From positions 1-34,926 of the forward strand of contig CANLBD010000004.1 in NCBI GenBank assembly GCA_947488215.1: a DNA stretch of 34,926 nucleotides, read 5' to 3'. The notes under the pieces were generated by a model. That model did not search any database and was not told where the DNA came from. It was given only the letters and a program-made list of their open reading frames with translations. A program made the position numbers and the translations under genes. Within the stretch, counting starts at the first letter, position 1; every line of letters begins with the position of its first letter. The DNA is from Myxococcales bacterium (GTDB lineage: Bacteria; Myxococcota_A; Bradymonadia; UBA7976; UBA1532). Below, piece by piece: positions 21,290 through 32,788 of the stretch.

Positions 21290-22083
21290 GCGGGCCCCGC
21301 ACAACGCGCCGCGACGCGCTCATGGGGATGGCCGCTCTCCTGGGCGCTGTCCGCCCGGCGCACGCCACGATCAGCCCAGAGACGCGCGTCGGCGCGGCCT
21401 TGCTGGACATCGGCGGCGGCGCGACCGCGCGTCCGAGCGCCGTGGAGCAGCTGCTCTGGGAGACGTCGAAGCGCACCAGCATCCAGGTGCGTGAGCGCCC
21501 AGCCGTGCTCTCACCCGCGTCGCCGGGCCTCTTTGAGTGGCCGCTCCTGGTGTGGATTGGCGTGGGTGAGGTGCCGCCGCTCGAACCCGCTGCGGTGACG
21601 CTCCTCGGCCGCTGGGTCCGCGCAGGCGGCCTCCTCTTCATCGACGACGCGAGCCCCGCCGGCGGCGAGGGCTTCGACGCCAGCGTGCGGCGCGAGCTCG
21701 CCCGCGCGCTCCCCGGCCGCCCGCTCAAGCGCCTGAGCGGCGACCACACGCTCTTTCGGTCGTTCTACCTGCTCGAAAAGGCGTACGGCCGCATCGAGCG
21801 GGCACCTGCGCTCGAGGGCATCGACCACGGCGAACGCACGGCGGTCGTTTACTCGCGCAACGACCTGCTCGGCGCGTTCGGGCGCGATCCGGGCGGTGGT
21901 TGGCGCCTCCCCGTCGAGTCCGGCGGCGACCGCCAGCGTGAGATGGCGCTGCGGATGGGCATCAACCTCGTGATGTACGCCACCTGCTTGGACTACAAGC
22001 GCGACCAGGTGCACGTCACCGAGATCCTGCGCCGCCGCCGCTGGACGGTCGAGCCCATCGACCCGAACGACGACGAGCGCTGA
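21286..22083 (+). CDS. DUF4159 domain protein with putative Tat signal
   Basis: N-terminal TTRRDALMGMAALLGAVRPAHA; LLGRWVRAGGLLFIDDAS...HTLFRSFYLL...NDLLGAFGRD...MALRMGINLVMYATCLDYKRDQVH matches DUF4159. Confidence 0.78.
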   Translation: MSGPRTTRRDALMGMAALLGAVRPAHATISPETRVGAALLDIGGGATARPSAVEQLLWETSKRTSIQVRERPAVLSPASPGLFEWPLLVWIGVGEVPPLEPAAVTLLGRWVRAGGLLFIDDASPAGGEGFDASVRRELARALPGRPLKRLSGDHTLFRSFYLLEKAYGRIERAPALEGIDHGERTAVVYSRNDLLGAFGRDPGGGWRLPVESGGDRQREMALRMGINLVMYATCLDYKRDQVHVTEILRRRRWTVEPIDPNDDER

Positions 22084-24413
22084 TGGACGACGCGGCCGCG
22101 ACCGGGACGGAGATCACGCGCTGGGTGCTGCTCTCGGACTGGAGTCCGGGGACGCTCGGTCTGGTCGTGACGCTGTGCATCGCGGTCGTCGCGCTGGCGG
22201 CGTGGAACGTGCGCGCGCTGTCCAGGCCGCGCCGCGCCGCCTTGCTGGCGCTGCGGGTGCTCACGGTGCTCGTGCTCCTCGCGCTCTTTTTGCAGCCCGG
22301 TCGCCGCACCGAGAACGTATCGCGGGTTCGCAACCACGTCGTGGTGCTCGTGGACGACTCGCGCAGCATGGGCCTGCCGGGAGAGCGGAGCGCGTCGCGG
22401 CTCGAAGAGGCCCGCGCGGCGATCGAGGCTCAGGGTGGCACGCGCTCGGCCTGGGCGAGCGACCATATCTTCGACTTCTATGGCGTGTCTGAGCGCGCGC
22501 GGCCCGTTCAGGGCCCTGATGAGCTCAAGCCCGAGGGGGACGCGAGCCGCCTGCTCGTCGGGCTGAGTGAGATCGGACAGCGCTACAACAGCGAGGCCCT
22601 CGCGGCTGTCCTGGTCTACTCCGACGGCGCCGACAACGGCGCGCTCGGGAGCGCCGTCACGCGCGGCGAGCTCGGCGCCGTGCGAGACGTCGTCGGGCGA
22701 CTCGGGGCGCCCGTGCACACGTTCTTTACCGGGCCAGACGCGCCGCCGCGTGACGTCGCGATCACGCAGGTCCGCTACGACGAGTTCGCGTTCGTGCACA
22801 ACGCCGTCAGCATCGAGGCGGAGATCACGGTCACGGGCGGCGATGCCGCCACACTGCCCGTCACGCTCCGGCGCGACGACGTGGTTCTGGCGCGCCGCGT
22901 CCTCGAGGCGCGCCGGGGCGAGACGACGTACCCGTTCGTTTTCGAGTTCGTGCCGGACAAGACGGGCAAGGCCGTCTTCACCCTCGAGGTGGGGGGCCTC
23001 CCGGACGAGCGGATCACCGACAACAACCGACGACAGTTCGTGGTGCGGGTCATCCGTGACAAGATCCGCGCCCTCCAGGTTGTCGGGCGCCCAAGCTGGG
23101 ACGAGCGCTTCCTGCGCCAACTCCTCAAGCGCAACCCGAACGTCGATCTCATCAGCTTCTTCATTCTGCGGACCGCTGAGAGCCTCACGTTGGCTTCGCA
23201 AGAGGAGCTCTCGCTCATTCCGTTTCCAACGGATGAGCTGTTTCGGCAGCAGCTCGGGTCGTTTGACGTGATCTTCTTCCAGAACTTCGACTGGTCGGCG
23301 TACGACATGGAGCCCTACTTGGAGGGCATCTTGGAGTTTGTGCGCCGGGGCGGCGGCTTCGTGATGACGGGCGGCGACCGAAGCTTCGCGAGCGGCCTGT
23401 ACGCGAACACGCCCATCGCGCAGTTCTTGCCGGTTCAGCTCCGGACGCCGGCCTCGGCGGCGGAGGCGCTCGACACGGGGGATTTCCGCCCTCGGCTGAC
23501 CGAGGCGGGCCGCAACCACCCCATCACGCGCCTGAGCCTGGCACGAGACGAGAACGAGGCGCTGTGGGCCGGCCTGCCCCCTCTGCGTGGCTTGAACCTG
23601 GTGAGCGGCGTGACGCAAGGCAGCGCGGTGCTGCTCGAGCACCCCGACCTCAAGCGCGGCGGCGCGCCCGCGCCTGTGGTGGTCGCCGGGGGCCTGGGCT
23701 CGGGCCGCGTGCTGGCGGTGCTCACGGACAGCTCGTGGCATTGGGACTTCAAGGCCGCAGCAGACGGCGGGGACAACCGCCACTACTACCGGTTCTATGG
23801 CAACGCGATGCGCTGGCTGATGAAAGACCCCGCGCTCGAGCCCGTGCGGGTCGAGGCCGACCGCGACCGCTACCCGCTCGGCGCCGAGGCGACGTTTCAG
23901 GTGCGCGTCTTGGGCACCGACTACCAGCCGGCGAAGGGCGCGCGCGTGCGGCTCGAGGTCACACGTCAGGTCTTTGCGACCGCGGGGACCGCGCCCGAGG
24001 CGCAGCCGGTCAGTGAGCAAGCGTTCGAGGTGACCGACGAGACCAACGAGCAAGGCGAGCTCGTCGTGCGCTGGCGCCCCCCGGGGGACGGCGGCTATGC
24101 GGTCAAGGTCTTCACCTCGGTCGGGGGCGTCGATGTGCGCGACGAGGACGTCTTCGTTGTGTCGGCCGATCCCGTGGAGCTGCGGCAGATCGAGGCGCGT
24201 CGGGACACGCTCGAGGCGCTCTCGGCCCAAAGCGGCGGGCGCTTCAACGCGCTCGGCGCAGGATGGGATGCGCTGGAGCGCAACGCCCCCCGGGTGTCTC
24301 GGGTGCACCGCCGGAGCGACGACCCCCTCTGGGCGGGTGCGCCGTGGCTCGTGCTCGCCGTGCTGTTGCCCACCCTAGAGTGGCTGCTGCGGCGCCGCTG
24401 GGGCTTGGCTTAG
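22083..24413 (+). CDS. Membrane-anchored VWA/glutamine amidotransferase-like protein
   Basis: N-terminal TMs; VVLVDDSRSMGLPG (MIDAS-like DxSxS); FDVIFFQNFDW...YLEGILEFVRRGGGFVMTGGDRSFASG; C-terminal TM WLVLAVLLPTLEWLLRRRWGLA. Confidence 0.75.
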   Translation: MDDAAATGTEITRWVLLSDWSPGTLGLVVTLCIAVVALAAWNVRALSRPRRAALLALRVLTVLVLLALFLQPGRRTENVSRVRNHVVVLVDDSRSMGLPGERSASRLEEARAAIEAQGGTRSAWASDHIFDFYGVSERARPVQGPDELKPEGDASRLLVGLSEIGQRYNSEALAAVLVYSDGADNGALGSAVTRGELGAVRDVVGRLGAPVHTFFTGPDAPPRDVAITQVRYDEFAFVHNAVSIEAEITVTGGDAATLPVTLRRDDVVLARRVLEARRGETTYPFVFEFVPDKTGKAVFTLEVGGLPDERITDNNRRQFVVRVIRDKIRALQVVGRPSWDERFLRQLLKRNPNVDLISFFILRTAESLTLASQEELSLIPFPTDELFRQQLGSFDVIFFQNFDWSAYDMEPYLEGILEFVRRGGGFVMTGGDRSFASGLYANTPIAQFLPVQLRTPASAAEALDTGDFRPRLTEAGRNHPITRLSLARDENEALWAGLPPLRGLNLVSGVTQGSAVLLEHPDLKRGGAPAPVVVAGGLGSGRVLAVLTDSSWHWDFKAAADGGDNRHYYRFYGNAMRWLMKDPALEPVRVEADRDRYPLGAEATFQVRVLGTDYQPAKGARVRLEVTRQVFATAGTAPEAQPVSEQAFEVTDETNEQGELVVRWRPPGDGGYAVKVFTSVGGVDVRDEDVFVVSADPVELRQIEARRDTLEALSAQSGGRFNALGAGWDALERNAPRVSRVHRRSDDPLWAGAPWLVLAVLLPTLEWLLRRRWGLA

Positions 24414-25300
24414 CCGAAGAGGTTGTCGACGGACAGGTACTTGTCGCCGCGGTCGCAGCAGATGAACACGATCACGCTCCCGCTGGGCGCCTCACGCGCG
24501 ACCTCGAGCGCAGACCAGCACGCGCCGCCCGACGACATGCCGACGAAGAGGCCCTCGTTGTGGGCGAGGGCGCGTGTCATGGCGCGCGCATTGCCTTCGG
24601 TCACGTCGATGATGCGGTCGACGCGATGGGGCTCGTAGATGCGCGGCATGTACGCCTGCGGCCAGCGGCGAATCCCGGGGATCTTGGCGCCCTCGGCGGG
24701 CTGCACGCCGCAGATTTGGATGCTCTCGCGCTGGCTCTTGAGGAACCGCGACGTGCCCATGATGGTGCCCGTCGTGCCCATCGAGCTGACGAAGTGGGTG
24801 ACTCGCCCCTGGGTGTCTCGCCAGACCTCGGGGCCCGTCGTGCGAAAGTGCGCGTCGGGGTTCGCGGGGTTGGAGAACTGGTCGAGCATGACGTACTCCC
24901 CCGTCTCGACGAGGGCGCGCGCGCGGTCGATAGCGCCCTCCATGCTCGCGGCTTGGGGCGTGAGCTCCACCGTCGCCCCATAGGCCCGCATGGTCGCCAC
25001 ACGCTCGGGCGTGGACCCCTCGGGCATCAGCAGGGTCAACGGGATGCCCTTGAGGCCCGCGATCATGGCCAAGGCGATGCCGGTGTTGCCGCTCGTCGCC
25101 TCGACGACCTTGCGGCCCTGCAGCAGGCCCTGCGCCTCGGCGGCCTCGAACATCGACAGCGCGGCGCGGTCCTTGACCGACCCGCCGAGGTTATTGCCCT
25201 CGAGCTTGCCGTAGACCTCGACGTCCGGGCGAGTCGCGAGGCGTGTCAGGCGGTACAGGGGCGTGCCCCCGATGACGTGGTCGAAGCGGCCTTGGCTCAT
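24410..25300 (-). CDS. cysM: Cysteine synthase B
   Basis: GGTPLYRLTRLA...KLEGNNLGGSVKDRAALSM...EATSGNTGIALAMIAGLKGIPLTLLMPEGSTPERVATMRAYGA...SSMGTTGTIMGTSRFLK. Confidence 0.96.
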   Translation of the reverse strand: MSQGRFDHVIGGTPLYRLTRLATRPDVEVYGKLEGNNLGGSVKDRAALSMFEAAEAQGLLQGRKVVEATSGNTGIALAMIAGLKGIPLTLLMPEGSTPERVATMRAYGATVELTPQAASMEGAIDRARALVETGEYVMLDQFSNPANPDAHFRTTGPEVWRDTQGRVTHFVSSMGTTGTIMGTSRFLKSQRESIQICGVQPAEGAKIPGIRRWPQAYMPRIYEPHRVDRIIDVTEGNARAMTRALAHNEGLFVGMSSGGACWSALEVAREAPSGSVIVFICCDRGDKYLSVDNLFG

Positions 25301-25899
25301 GACGACAGTTTCCCCATCGGGTGGGTGGACGTCCAGCGCGTGCACACAAAGCCGAGCAGCACGCCGACTGCGACGCCGCTGACGTGAGAGCGCGTGTCCA
25401 CGTGCGTGTCGCCCGTGAGCGCGAGCATGGCCAGCAGGAGCGTGGCGAGCGCCATCCGTGCCGGGGTCAGCACACCCAACCGAAGCCCGAGCGGGCCGAG
25501 GGCCGCGAGGGTCGCGAACGCCATGCCCGAGGCGCCGATGCTCGTCGTGTCATTCCATGCGGCGCTGACGAACGTGGGGAGGGCGCCGCCCGCCAGCGCA
25601 ACCACGAGCAGGGCGCCCGGACCCGCGCGGCGCTCAAGGATGAGGGCGCTCGGGCCGAGCAGGAGCAGGTTGACGCTCAGGTGCGTCCAGCCCGCGTGCA
25701 CGAAGGGCGCCGTGAGCGCGCGCCACCAGTCCTCAACCCTCAGGTGCATGCCGGGCAGGACGCCGTAGAGGGCGGCGCGGTCCTCGGGCCGCTCCAGGCC
25801 CTCAAAGGCGAACGTGAGCTCCGTGGCGACCATCATCGCGAGCAGCGTGAGCGTGACGATCGGCGTCCGCTGCGCCCGCGGCTGGTTGTCATTCGCCAT
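25297..25899 (-). CDS. Rhomboid family intramembrane serine protease
   Basis: EDWWRALTAPFVHAGWTHLSVNLLLL; SIGASGMAFATLAAL (GxSG); RSHVSGVAVGVLLGF (catalytic His). Stop overlaps the cysM start by 4 bp. Confidence 0.85.
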   Translation of the reverse strand: MANDNQPRAQRTPIVTLTLLAMMVATELTFAFEGLERPEDRAALYGVLPGMHLRVEDWWRALTAPFVHAGWTHLSVNLLLLGPSALILERRAGPGALLVVALAGGALPTFVSAAWNDTTSIGASGMAFATLAALGPLGLRLGVLTPARMALATLLLAMLALTGDTHVDTRSHVSGVAVGVLLGFVCTRWTSTHPMGKLSS

Positions 25900-25922
25900 G
25901 GCGCGCACTACCTTCGCCCACC

Positions 25923-26516
25923 GTGACGCCGCCCGCAGAGCCCTCGTTTACCCTGCTCGGCCCGCGCGGCCGCAAGGGCCTGTTCGGGTGGACGTTCTTC
26001 GACCCGGCCAACTTGGTCTGCGTGGGCGCGCTCATCGCGGCCGCGGCGTTGACCGCGCTCGCGATGCGCGTCCGCGACGCATCCGACTGGTACATGCCGC
26101 TGGCGCTGTACGCCTGCATCGCCGCGCTCCTGAGGGGCTACTTTTTCGAGTACTACCACGGCCATCGCTTTGCGCGCGTGCTGGTGCTTTCGCTCCTGGT
26201 CTTCGGGCTGCTCGCGTCGGCGCTCCTCTGGGAGGACCGCGCGCAGCCCTTCGGCGTGCGCCGCTCAGACGACCGCGTGGTCCAGGTCGCCGCGTCGCCG
26301 GAGTTTCACCGCGCCGCGCTGCTGCACCTGCTGATGGTGGCGACGCTGCTCGTGCATGCCCTTGTGCCCCGCCGCTGGGTCATCCGCATGACGGACGAGG
26401 TCGCGGACCGGGCCGACCGGGACACCGCGCCGGACGCTCCGCTCGAGACAATTGGCGACGCAGACGAGCGCGCGCGACGCGCAGCGCAGAGCGAAGGCAG
26501 TCCACCCGCCCGGTGA
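25923..26516 (+). CDS. Hypothetical membrane protein
   Basis: Four or so hydrophobic segments (NLVCVGALIAAAALTALAM, MPLALYACIAALLRG, VLVLSLLVFGLLASALLW, ALLHLLMVATLLVHALV); GTG start; fills the gap between neighbours. Confidence 0.6.
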   Translation: MTPPAEPSFTLLGPRGRKGLFGWTFFDPANLVCVGALIAAAALTALAMRVRDASDWYMPLALYACIAALLRGYFFEYYHGHRFARVLVLSLLVFGLLASALLWEDRAQPFGVRRSDDRVVQVAASPEFHRAALLHLLMVATLLVHALVPRRWVIRMTDEVADRADRDTAPDAPLETIGDADERARRAAQSEGSPPAR

Positions 26517-26518
26517 GC

Positions 26519-28194
26519 TTACTCGGCGGCGGGCGCGGGCGCGGCCTTGCGGAGACGCGTCGCAGCGCCGTCGAGCGCCTTGACCGCGGCGGCCTTGATG
26601 CTGTCGGCGGTCTGCGTGCTGTCCGGCGCCCGGGCGGCGGCGCGCGCCTCGGTCGAGCCCAAGCTCGCCATGGAGCGCCGCGCCATGTCGACCGCCCGGC
26701 TCGGCATCACGCCGAGCGCGACCGTGGCCATCAGGCTCAGCGCGAGCGCGACGGTCACGCCGCGGCTCTCGAAGACCGGCACCTCGCGGGTCGGCTCCTT
26801 CATGTAGAGGAACACGATGACGCGCAGGTAGTAGTAGAGCGCGATCATGCTGTTCACGGCGGCGATGAGGACCAGGATGGTCAGCTCGGGCCGACCGAGC
26901 GTCATCGCCTCGCGGAACAGGTAGAACTTGGCGAAGAAGCCGCCGAGCGGCGGAATGCCCGCGAGGCTGAGCAGACCGAGCGTGATCGCGACGCCCACGA
27001 AGGGCCGCTTGAAGCCCAGGCCGGCCAAGTCGCTCAAGTTCGTGTACTCCTCGCCGTCCTTGCCGAGCAGCGAGAGGCCGCCGAAGACGAGGAAGGTCGA
27101 GAAGGTGTAGGCGAGGAGATACAGGGCGATGGTGCTGCCGGGGCCGACGGCTTGGTCGATGGTCGACGCGTTGGACAGGTCCCCGAAGGCGCTCGCGACG
27201 AGGCCGATCAGCAAATAGCCCGCGTGCGAGATGCTCGAGTAGGCGAGCATGCGCTTGATGTTCGTCTGGGGCAGCGCGCCGAGGTTGCCCGCGAACATGG
27301 TGACGATGGCGAGGCCGTAGAGCACGCCCACCCAGCCGTTGCCGCTGTCACCAAACTCGAGCGCGTCGTAGCCGAACGTGACGGTGAAGATGCGGATGAG
27401 GGCCGCGAACCCCGCGGCCTTGACGCCGGCGGCCATGAAGGCCGTGACGGGTGAGGGCGCGCCCTCGTAGACATCCGGCGTCCAAAGATGGAACGGCGCC
27501 ATGGCGACCTTGAAGCCCAGCCCGACGAGCAGGAAGAGCATGCCGAGCTGAACCAACATCGACGACTTCAGCGCCGGGTCGGCGTCCAAGATCGGCCGCA
27601 TCGCCGTCGCATCCGTCGTGCCCGTGGCACCGTAGAGCAGCGCGGCGCCGTAGAGCAGGATGGCGCTCGCGAACGAGCCGATCAGGAAGTACTTGAGCGC
27701 AGACTCAGCCCCACGGCGGCTCTTGCGCACGAAGGCCGTGAGCACATAGACCGCGATCGACATGAGCTCGAGCGCGATGAAGAACACGATCAGGTCGCGG
27801 CTCTGTGCCATGAGCATCATGCCCGTCGCACCAAAGAGCACCAGGCTCGTGTACTCGCCTTGGTCAGCGTCGTGCTGCCGCAGGTAACCCGCGCCGAGCA
27901 GCAGGGCGAGGCCCGCCGCCGCGAGGAACGCGAAGTTGAAGAACGTCGAGAAGGCGTCCATGACGAGCGCCCCGCCGAAGAGCGGCACGCTGAACGCGCC
28001 CTCAATGCCCGCCCACTGCCAGCAGTTCACGCCGAGCGCGATGAGAACGCCGAATCCGCCGAGGCCCGCGACGAACGACCGCGACGCGCTGCGGTCCGCG
28101 AAGACCTCGGCGAGCGCGGCGATGCCGCCGAAGGCGCACAGCACGATGGCCGGCAGGATGCCCCACAGGTCTTCGATCTGGAACGCGATGTTCA

Positions 28195-28198
<4 letters not shown>
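26519..28198 (-). CDS. nuoN: NADH-quinone oxidoreductase subunit N
   Basis: FFIALELMSIAVYVLTAFVRKSRRGAESALKYFLIGSFASAILLYGAALLYGATGTTD; APFHLWTPDVYEGAPSPVTAFMAAGVKAAGFAALIR. Confidence 0.97.
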
Positions 28199-29784
<1,586 letters not shown>

Positions 29785-29807
29785 CGTCTATCTCCGCGCG
29801 CCCAGGC

Positions 29808-31793
29808 TCAGCGAGCCAGCCAGAAGACGAGCAGCACCCACACGCCCACGAAGAGCACCGTGGCGTAGCGCTGTACGTCTCCGCTCGTGAAGAGCCGGAC
29901 CAGTCGGCCGCTCAGGTTGACCACACCGGCGGTGCCGTTGACGAGGGCGCCGTCAATGAGGCCGTCGTCGATGACACGCCAGCAGAAGCGGCTGAACGCC
30001 TTGATCGGGCTCACGATCACCGCTTGGTAGAGCTCGTCGACCCAGTACTTGTTGTAGACCAGCGTGTAGAGCGGCTTCATCCGCGCCGCGAGCTGTGCGG
30101 GCAGGTGCTGGCCGCCGCCGGCGTACATGTAATAGGCGACGCCTGCCGAGAGCGCGCAGAGCGACACGCTGACAGCCATCAGGGCGAGCTCGAGCGAGGT
30201 GTTGTCCAGGAACTTGAGCGGCTCTGCGGCCGTGAAGACCGGGCTGAGCCAGTGCTCGAACCAGTTGGTCGGATGCCCCGGCATCCAGTGGGGCAGACCC
30301 GCCAAACCGCCAAAGACGGCGCCGACCGCCAGGATGATGAGCGGCGCGGTCATGAACCCCGGCGTCTCGTGGATCTCACCGTGGCCGTGGTGGTCGTCGT
30401 GGCCGTGGCTGTCATGGCCGTGGTGGTCGTTGTGCCCGCCGCGGTACTCACCCAGGAACGTGAGGCAGAACACGCGGACCATGTAGAAGGCGGTGCACAC
30501 GGCGGCGAGCACGCCGACAGACCAAAGCGCCCAGCCGGGCACGAGGGTGGTCTGGTTCGCGAACGCCTTCCACAGGATCTCGTCCTTCGAGAAGAAGCCC
30601 GAGAAGAGCGGGAAGCCGGCGATCGCCATCGTGGACAACAGGAAGGTCCACGCGGTGATGGGCATCTTCTTGAAGAGGCCGCCCATCTTGCGGATGTCCT
30701 GCTCGTGGTGCAGGGCGTAGATCACCGAGCCCGAACCGAGGAAGAGGCAGGCCTTGAAGAAGGCGTGCGTCACGACGTGGAACAGGCCAGCGCCGAACGC
30801 GCCGACGCCGACGCCCATGAACATGTAGCCCAGCTGGCTCACGGTCGAGTAGGCGAGGACCTTCTTGATGTCGTTCTGCAGGAAGCCCATCGTCGCCGCG
30901 AAGAGCGCCGTGAAGGCGCCTACGCACGCCACGACGGTCATCGCCATCGGCGACTGCACGAAGAGGAAGTTGAGCCGGGCGACCATATAGATGCCGGCGG
31001 TCACCATCGTGGCCGCGTGGATGAGGGCAGAGACCGGCGTTGGGCCCGCCATGGCGTCCGGCAACCAGACATAGAGCGGCACCTGCGCCGACTTGCCCGC
31101 CGCGCCCACGAAGAGCAGCAGGCAGATCGTGGTCGCAAGCCCTGCGAAGACCCCGGCGTTCGCCTGCAGGTCCGTGAAGCTCAGGCTCATCGGCTTGCCG
31201 GTCTCTGCGAGGGCGTACAGGATGAAGAAGATGCCGAGCAGGAACCCGAAGTCACCGACGCGGTTCGTGATGAAGGCCTTCTTGCCCGCGTCCGCGTTCG
31301 CGTTCTCTTGGTACCAGAAGCCGATGAGCAGGTAGGAGCAGAGGCCGACGCCCTCCCAGCCGACGAACATCAGGATCAGGTTCTCGCCCATGATGAGCAT
31401 GAGCATCGAGAAGAGGAACAGGTTGAGGTAGGCGAAGAACTTGTAGAAGCCCTCGTCCCCCTCCATGTACTTCGCGGAGTACAGGTGAATGAGGAAGCCG
31501 ATACCCGTGACGACGAGCGTGAAGATGCTCGTCAGATGGTCGATCACGAACCCGAGCTCGACCTTGAACCCGCCGCTGGCGAACCAAGTGAAGAGCGGCG
31601 CGGGCGCGATGCGCTCCAGCCCCCCCTGCAGCGCCAAGAAGGCCTGAACGGAGAGCATGAACGGGATGAAGGTCGCCAGGCAGGCGATGCCCGCGATGGT
31701 GCCTTCGGAGAATCGACGGCCGAAGAGGCCATTGATGGCTGCGCCCAGCAAGGGCAACAGCACGATCAGGTGAATCGGGATCTGCGTTTCCAC
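29808..31793 (-). CDS. nuoL: NADH-quinone oxidoreductase subunit L
   Basis: HLIVLLPLLGAAINGLFGRR; FVGWEGVGLCSYLLIGFWYQ; AQVPLYVWLPDAMAGPTPVSALIHAATMVTAGIYMVARL; His-rich loop. Confidence 0.97.
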   Translation of the reverse strand: METQIPIHLIVLLPLLGAAINGLFGRRFSEGTIAGIACLATFIPFMLSVQAFLALQGGLERIAPAPLFTWFASGGFKVELGFVIDHLTSIFTLVVTGIGFLIHLYSAKYMEGDEGFYKFFAYLNLFLFSMLMLIMGENLILMFVGWEGVGLCSYLLIGFWYQENANADAGKKAFITNRVGDFGFLLGIFFILYALAETGKPMSLSFTDLQANAGVFAGLATTICLLLFVGAAGKSAQVPLYVWLPDAMAGPTPVSALIHAATMVTAGIYMVARLNFLFVQSPMAMTVVACVGAFTALFAATMGFLQNDIKKVLAYSTVSQLGYMFMGVGVGAFGAGLFHVVTHAFFKACLFLGSGSVIYALHHEQDIRKMGGLFKKMPITAWTFLLSTMAIAGFPLFSGFFSKDEILWKAFANQTTLVPGWALWSVGVLAAVCTAFYMVRVFCLTFLGEYRGGHNDHHGHDSHGHDDHHGHGEIHETPGFMTAPLIILAVGAVFGGLAGLPHWMPGHPTNWFEHWLSPVFTAAEPLKFLDNTSLELALMAVSVSLCALSAGVAYYMYAGGGQHLPAQLAARMKPLYTLVYNKYWVDELYQAVIVSPIKAFSRFCWRVIDDGLIDGALVNGTAGVVNLSGRLVRLFTSGDVQRYATVLFVGVWVLLVFWLAR

Positions 31794-31809
31794 GATCTCT
31801 CCCGCGGCC

Positions 31810-32112
31810 TCAGTGACGCATCAGGTTCGCCTCGTCCACGTTGAGCGATTGCCGCGTGCGGAAGAGGTGAAGGATGAGGGCGAGACCGACCGCGGCTTCC
31901 GCTGCGGCGACGGCCATGACGAAAAAGGCGACGACGTGGCCGTCCATACCGCCCCGGAAGCGGCTGAAGGCGATGAACGACATGTTCACGGCGTTGAGCA
32001 TCAGCTCGATGCACATGAACACAACCAGCGCGTTTCGGCGCACGAGCACGCCCAGCGTGCCGATGCCGAAGAGCAGCGCTGAGACGACGAGGTAGTGCGT
32101 GAGGCCGATCAT
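31810..32112 (-). CDS. nuoK: NADH-quinone oxidoreductase subunit K
   Basis: [49 protein letters not shown]...[22 protein letters not shown]. Confidence 0.97.
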   Translation of the reverse strand: MIGLTHYLVVSALLFGIGTLGVLVRRNALVVFMCIELMLNAVNMSFIAFSRFRGGMDGHVVAFFVMAVAAAEAAVGLALILHLFRTRQSLNVDEANLMRH

Positions 32113-32729
32113 TACGGCGCCCCCTTCTCGACGCGCTTGCCGTGGCGCTCACGGTAGGTGAGCTGCTTGACGGCCTCGGGGATCCACGTCGTCTTCGGGT
32201 CGCGCTTTGCGACGATGACGGCGCCGATCATGGCGGTCAGGAGCAGCACGGACGTGAGCTCAAACGGCAGCAGGTACTTGCTGAACAGCAGGCGGCCGAT
32301 GTCCTGCAGGTTGCCGTAGTGCAGGGGGTCGGCGAGCTTCTCGACGAGCTGCGCCGAGATGGGCGCGAGGAACTCGTCCGCCGTGAACTTGGTGATCAGG
32401 CCCCACGTCGTGGTCAGCGCCATCAGGCCGCCGAGCATCTTGAAGAAGCCGGGCGGCTCGGGCTTGTCGACGTTGTCCTGCTGCAGGTTGAGCAGCATGA
32501 TCACGAAGGTGAAGAGCACCATGATGGCGCCCGCGTAGACGAGGACCTGGAGCACCGCGAGCAGGTGCGCCGACAGCATCGCGTACAGCGCGGCCACGAA
32601 GAAGAAGCACAGCACCATCGCGACGGCGCTGTGAATCGGGGCGCGGGCCTTCGGGTGCGGCGGCAACACGACAGCGAGCGCCGAGAGGACGGCCGCTGTC
32701 GAGAACAAGTAGAAGAGGAACGCTTCCAT
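32112..32729 (-). CDS. nuoJ: NADH-quinone oxidoreductase subunit J
   Basis: [77 protein letters not shown]. Confidence 0.96.
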   Translation of the reverse strand: MEAFLFYLFSTAAVLSALAVVLPPHPKARAPIHSAVAMVLCFFFVAALYAMLSAHLLAVLQVLVYAGAIMVLFTFVIMLLNLQQDNVDKPEPPGFFKMLGGLMALTTTWGLITKFTADEFLAPISAQLVEKLADPLHYGNLQDIGRLLFSKYLLPFELTSVLLLTAMIGAVIVAKRDPKTTWIPEAVKQLTYRERHGKRVEKGAP

Positions 32730-32788
32730 GCTCAGCCTGCGAAGGGTGTGAAGAGGGGGGGACCGTCAGCGCCCGGCGGGGCGTCGAC

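Noticed and set aside
21993-24308. 771-aa minus-strand ORF antisense to the VWA gene
   Set aside because: Same length as its sense partner frame and lacks any motif; the sense frame has MIDAS, TM and amidotransferase-like features.
24263-27454. Plus-strand ORFs of 374 and 546 aa over cysM and nuoN
   Set aside because: Antisense shadow of conserved genes; no domain signature.
32730-32788. Remnant of nuoG/H/I between nuoF and nuoJ
   Set aside because: Only 59 bp and no similarity to any subunit could be read in it.
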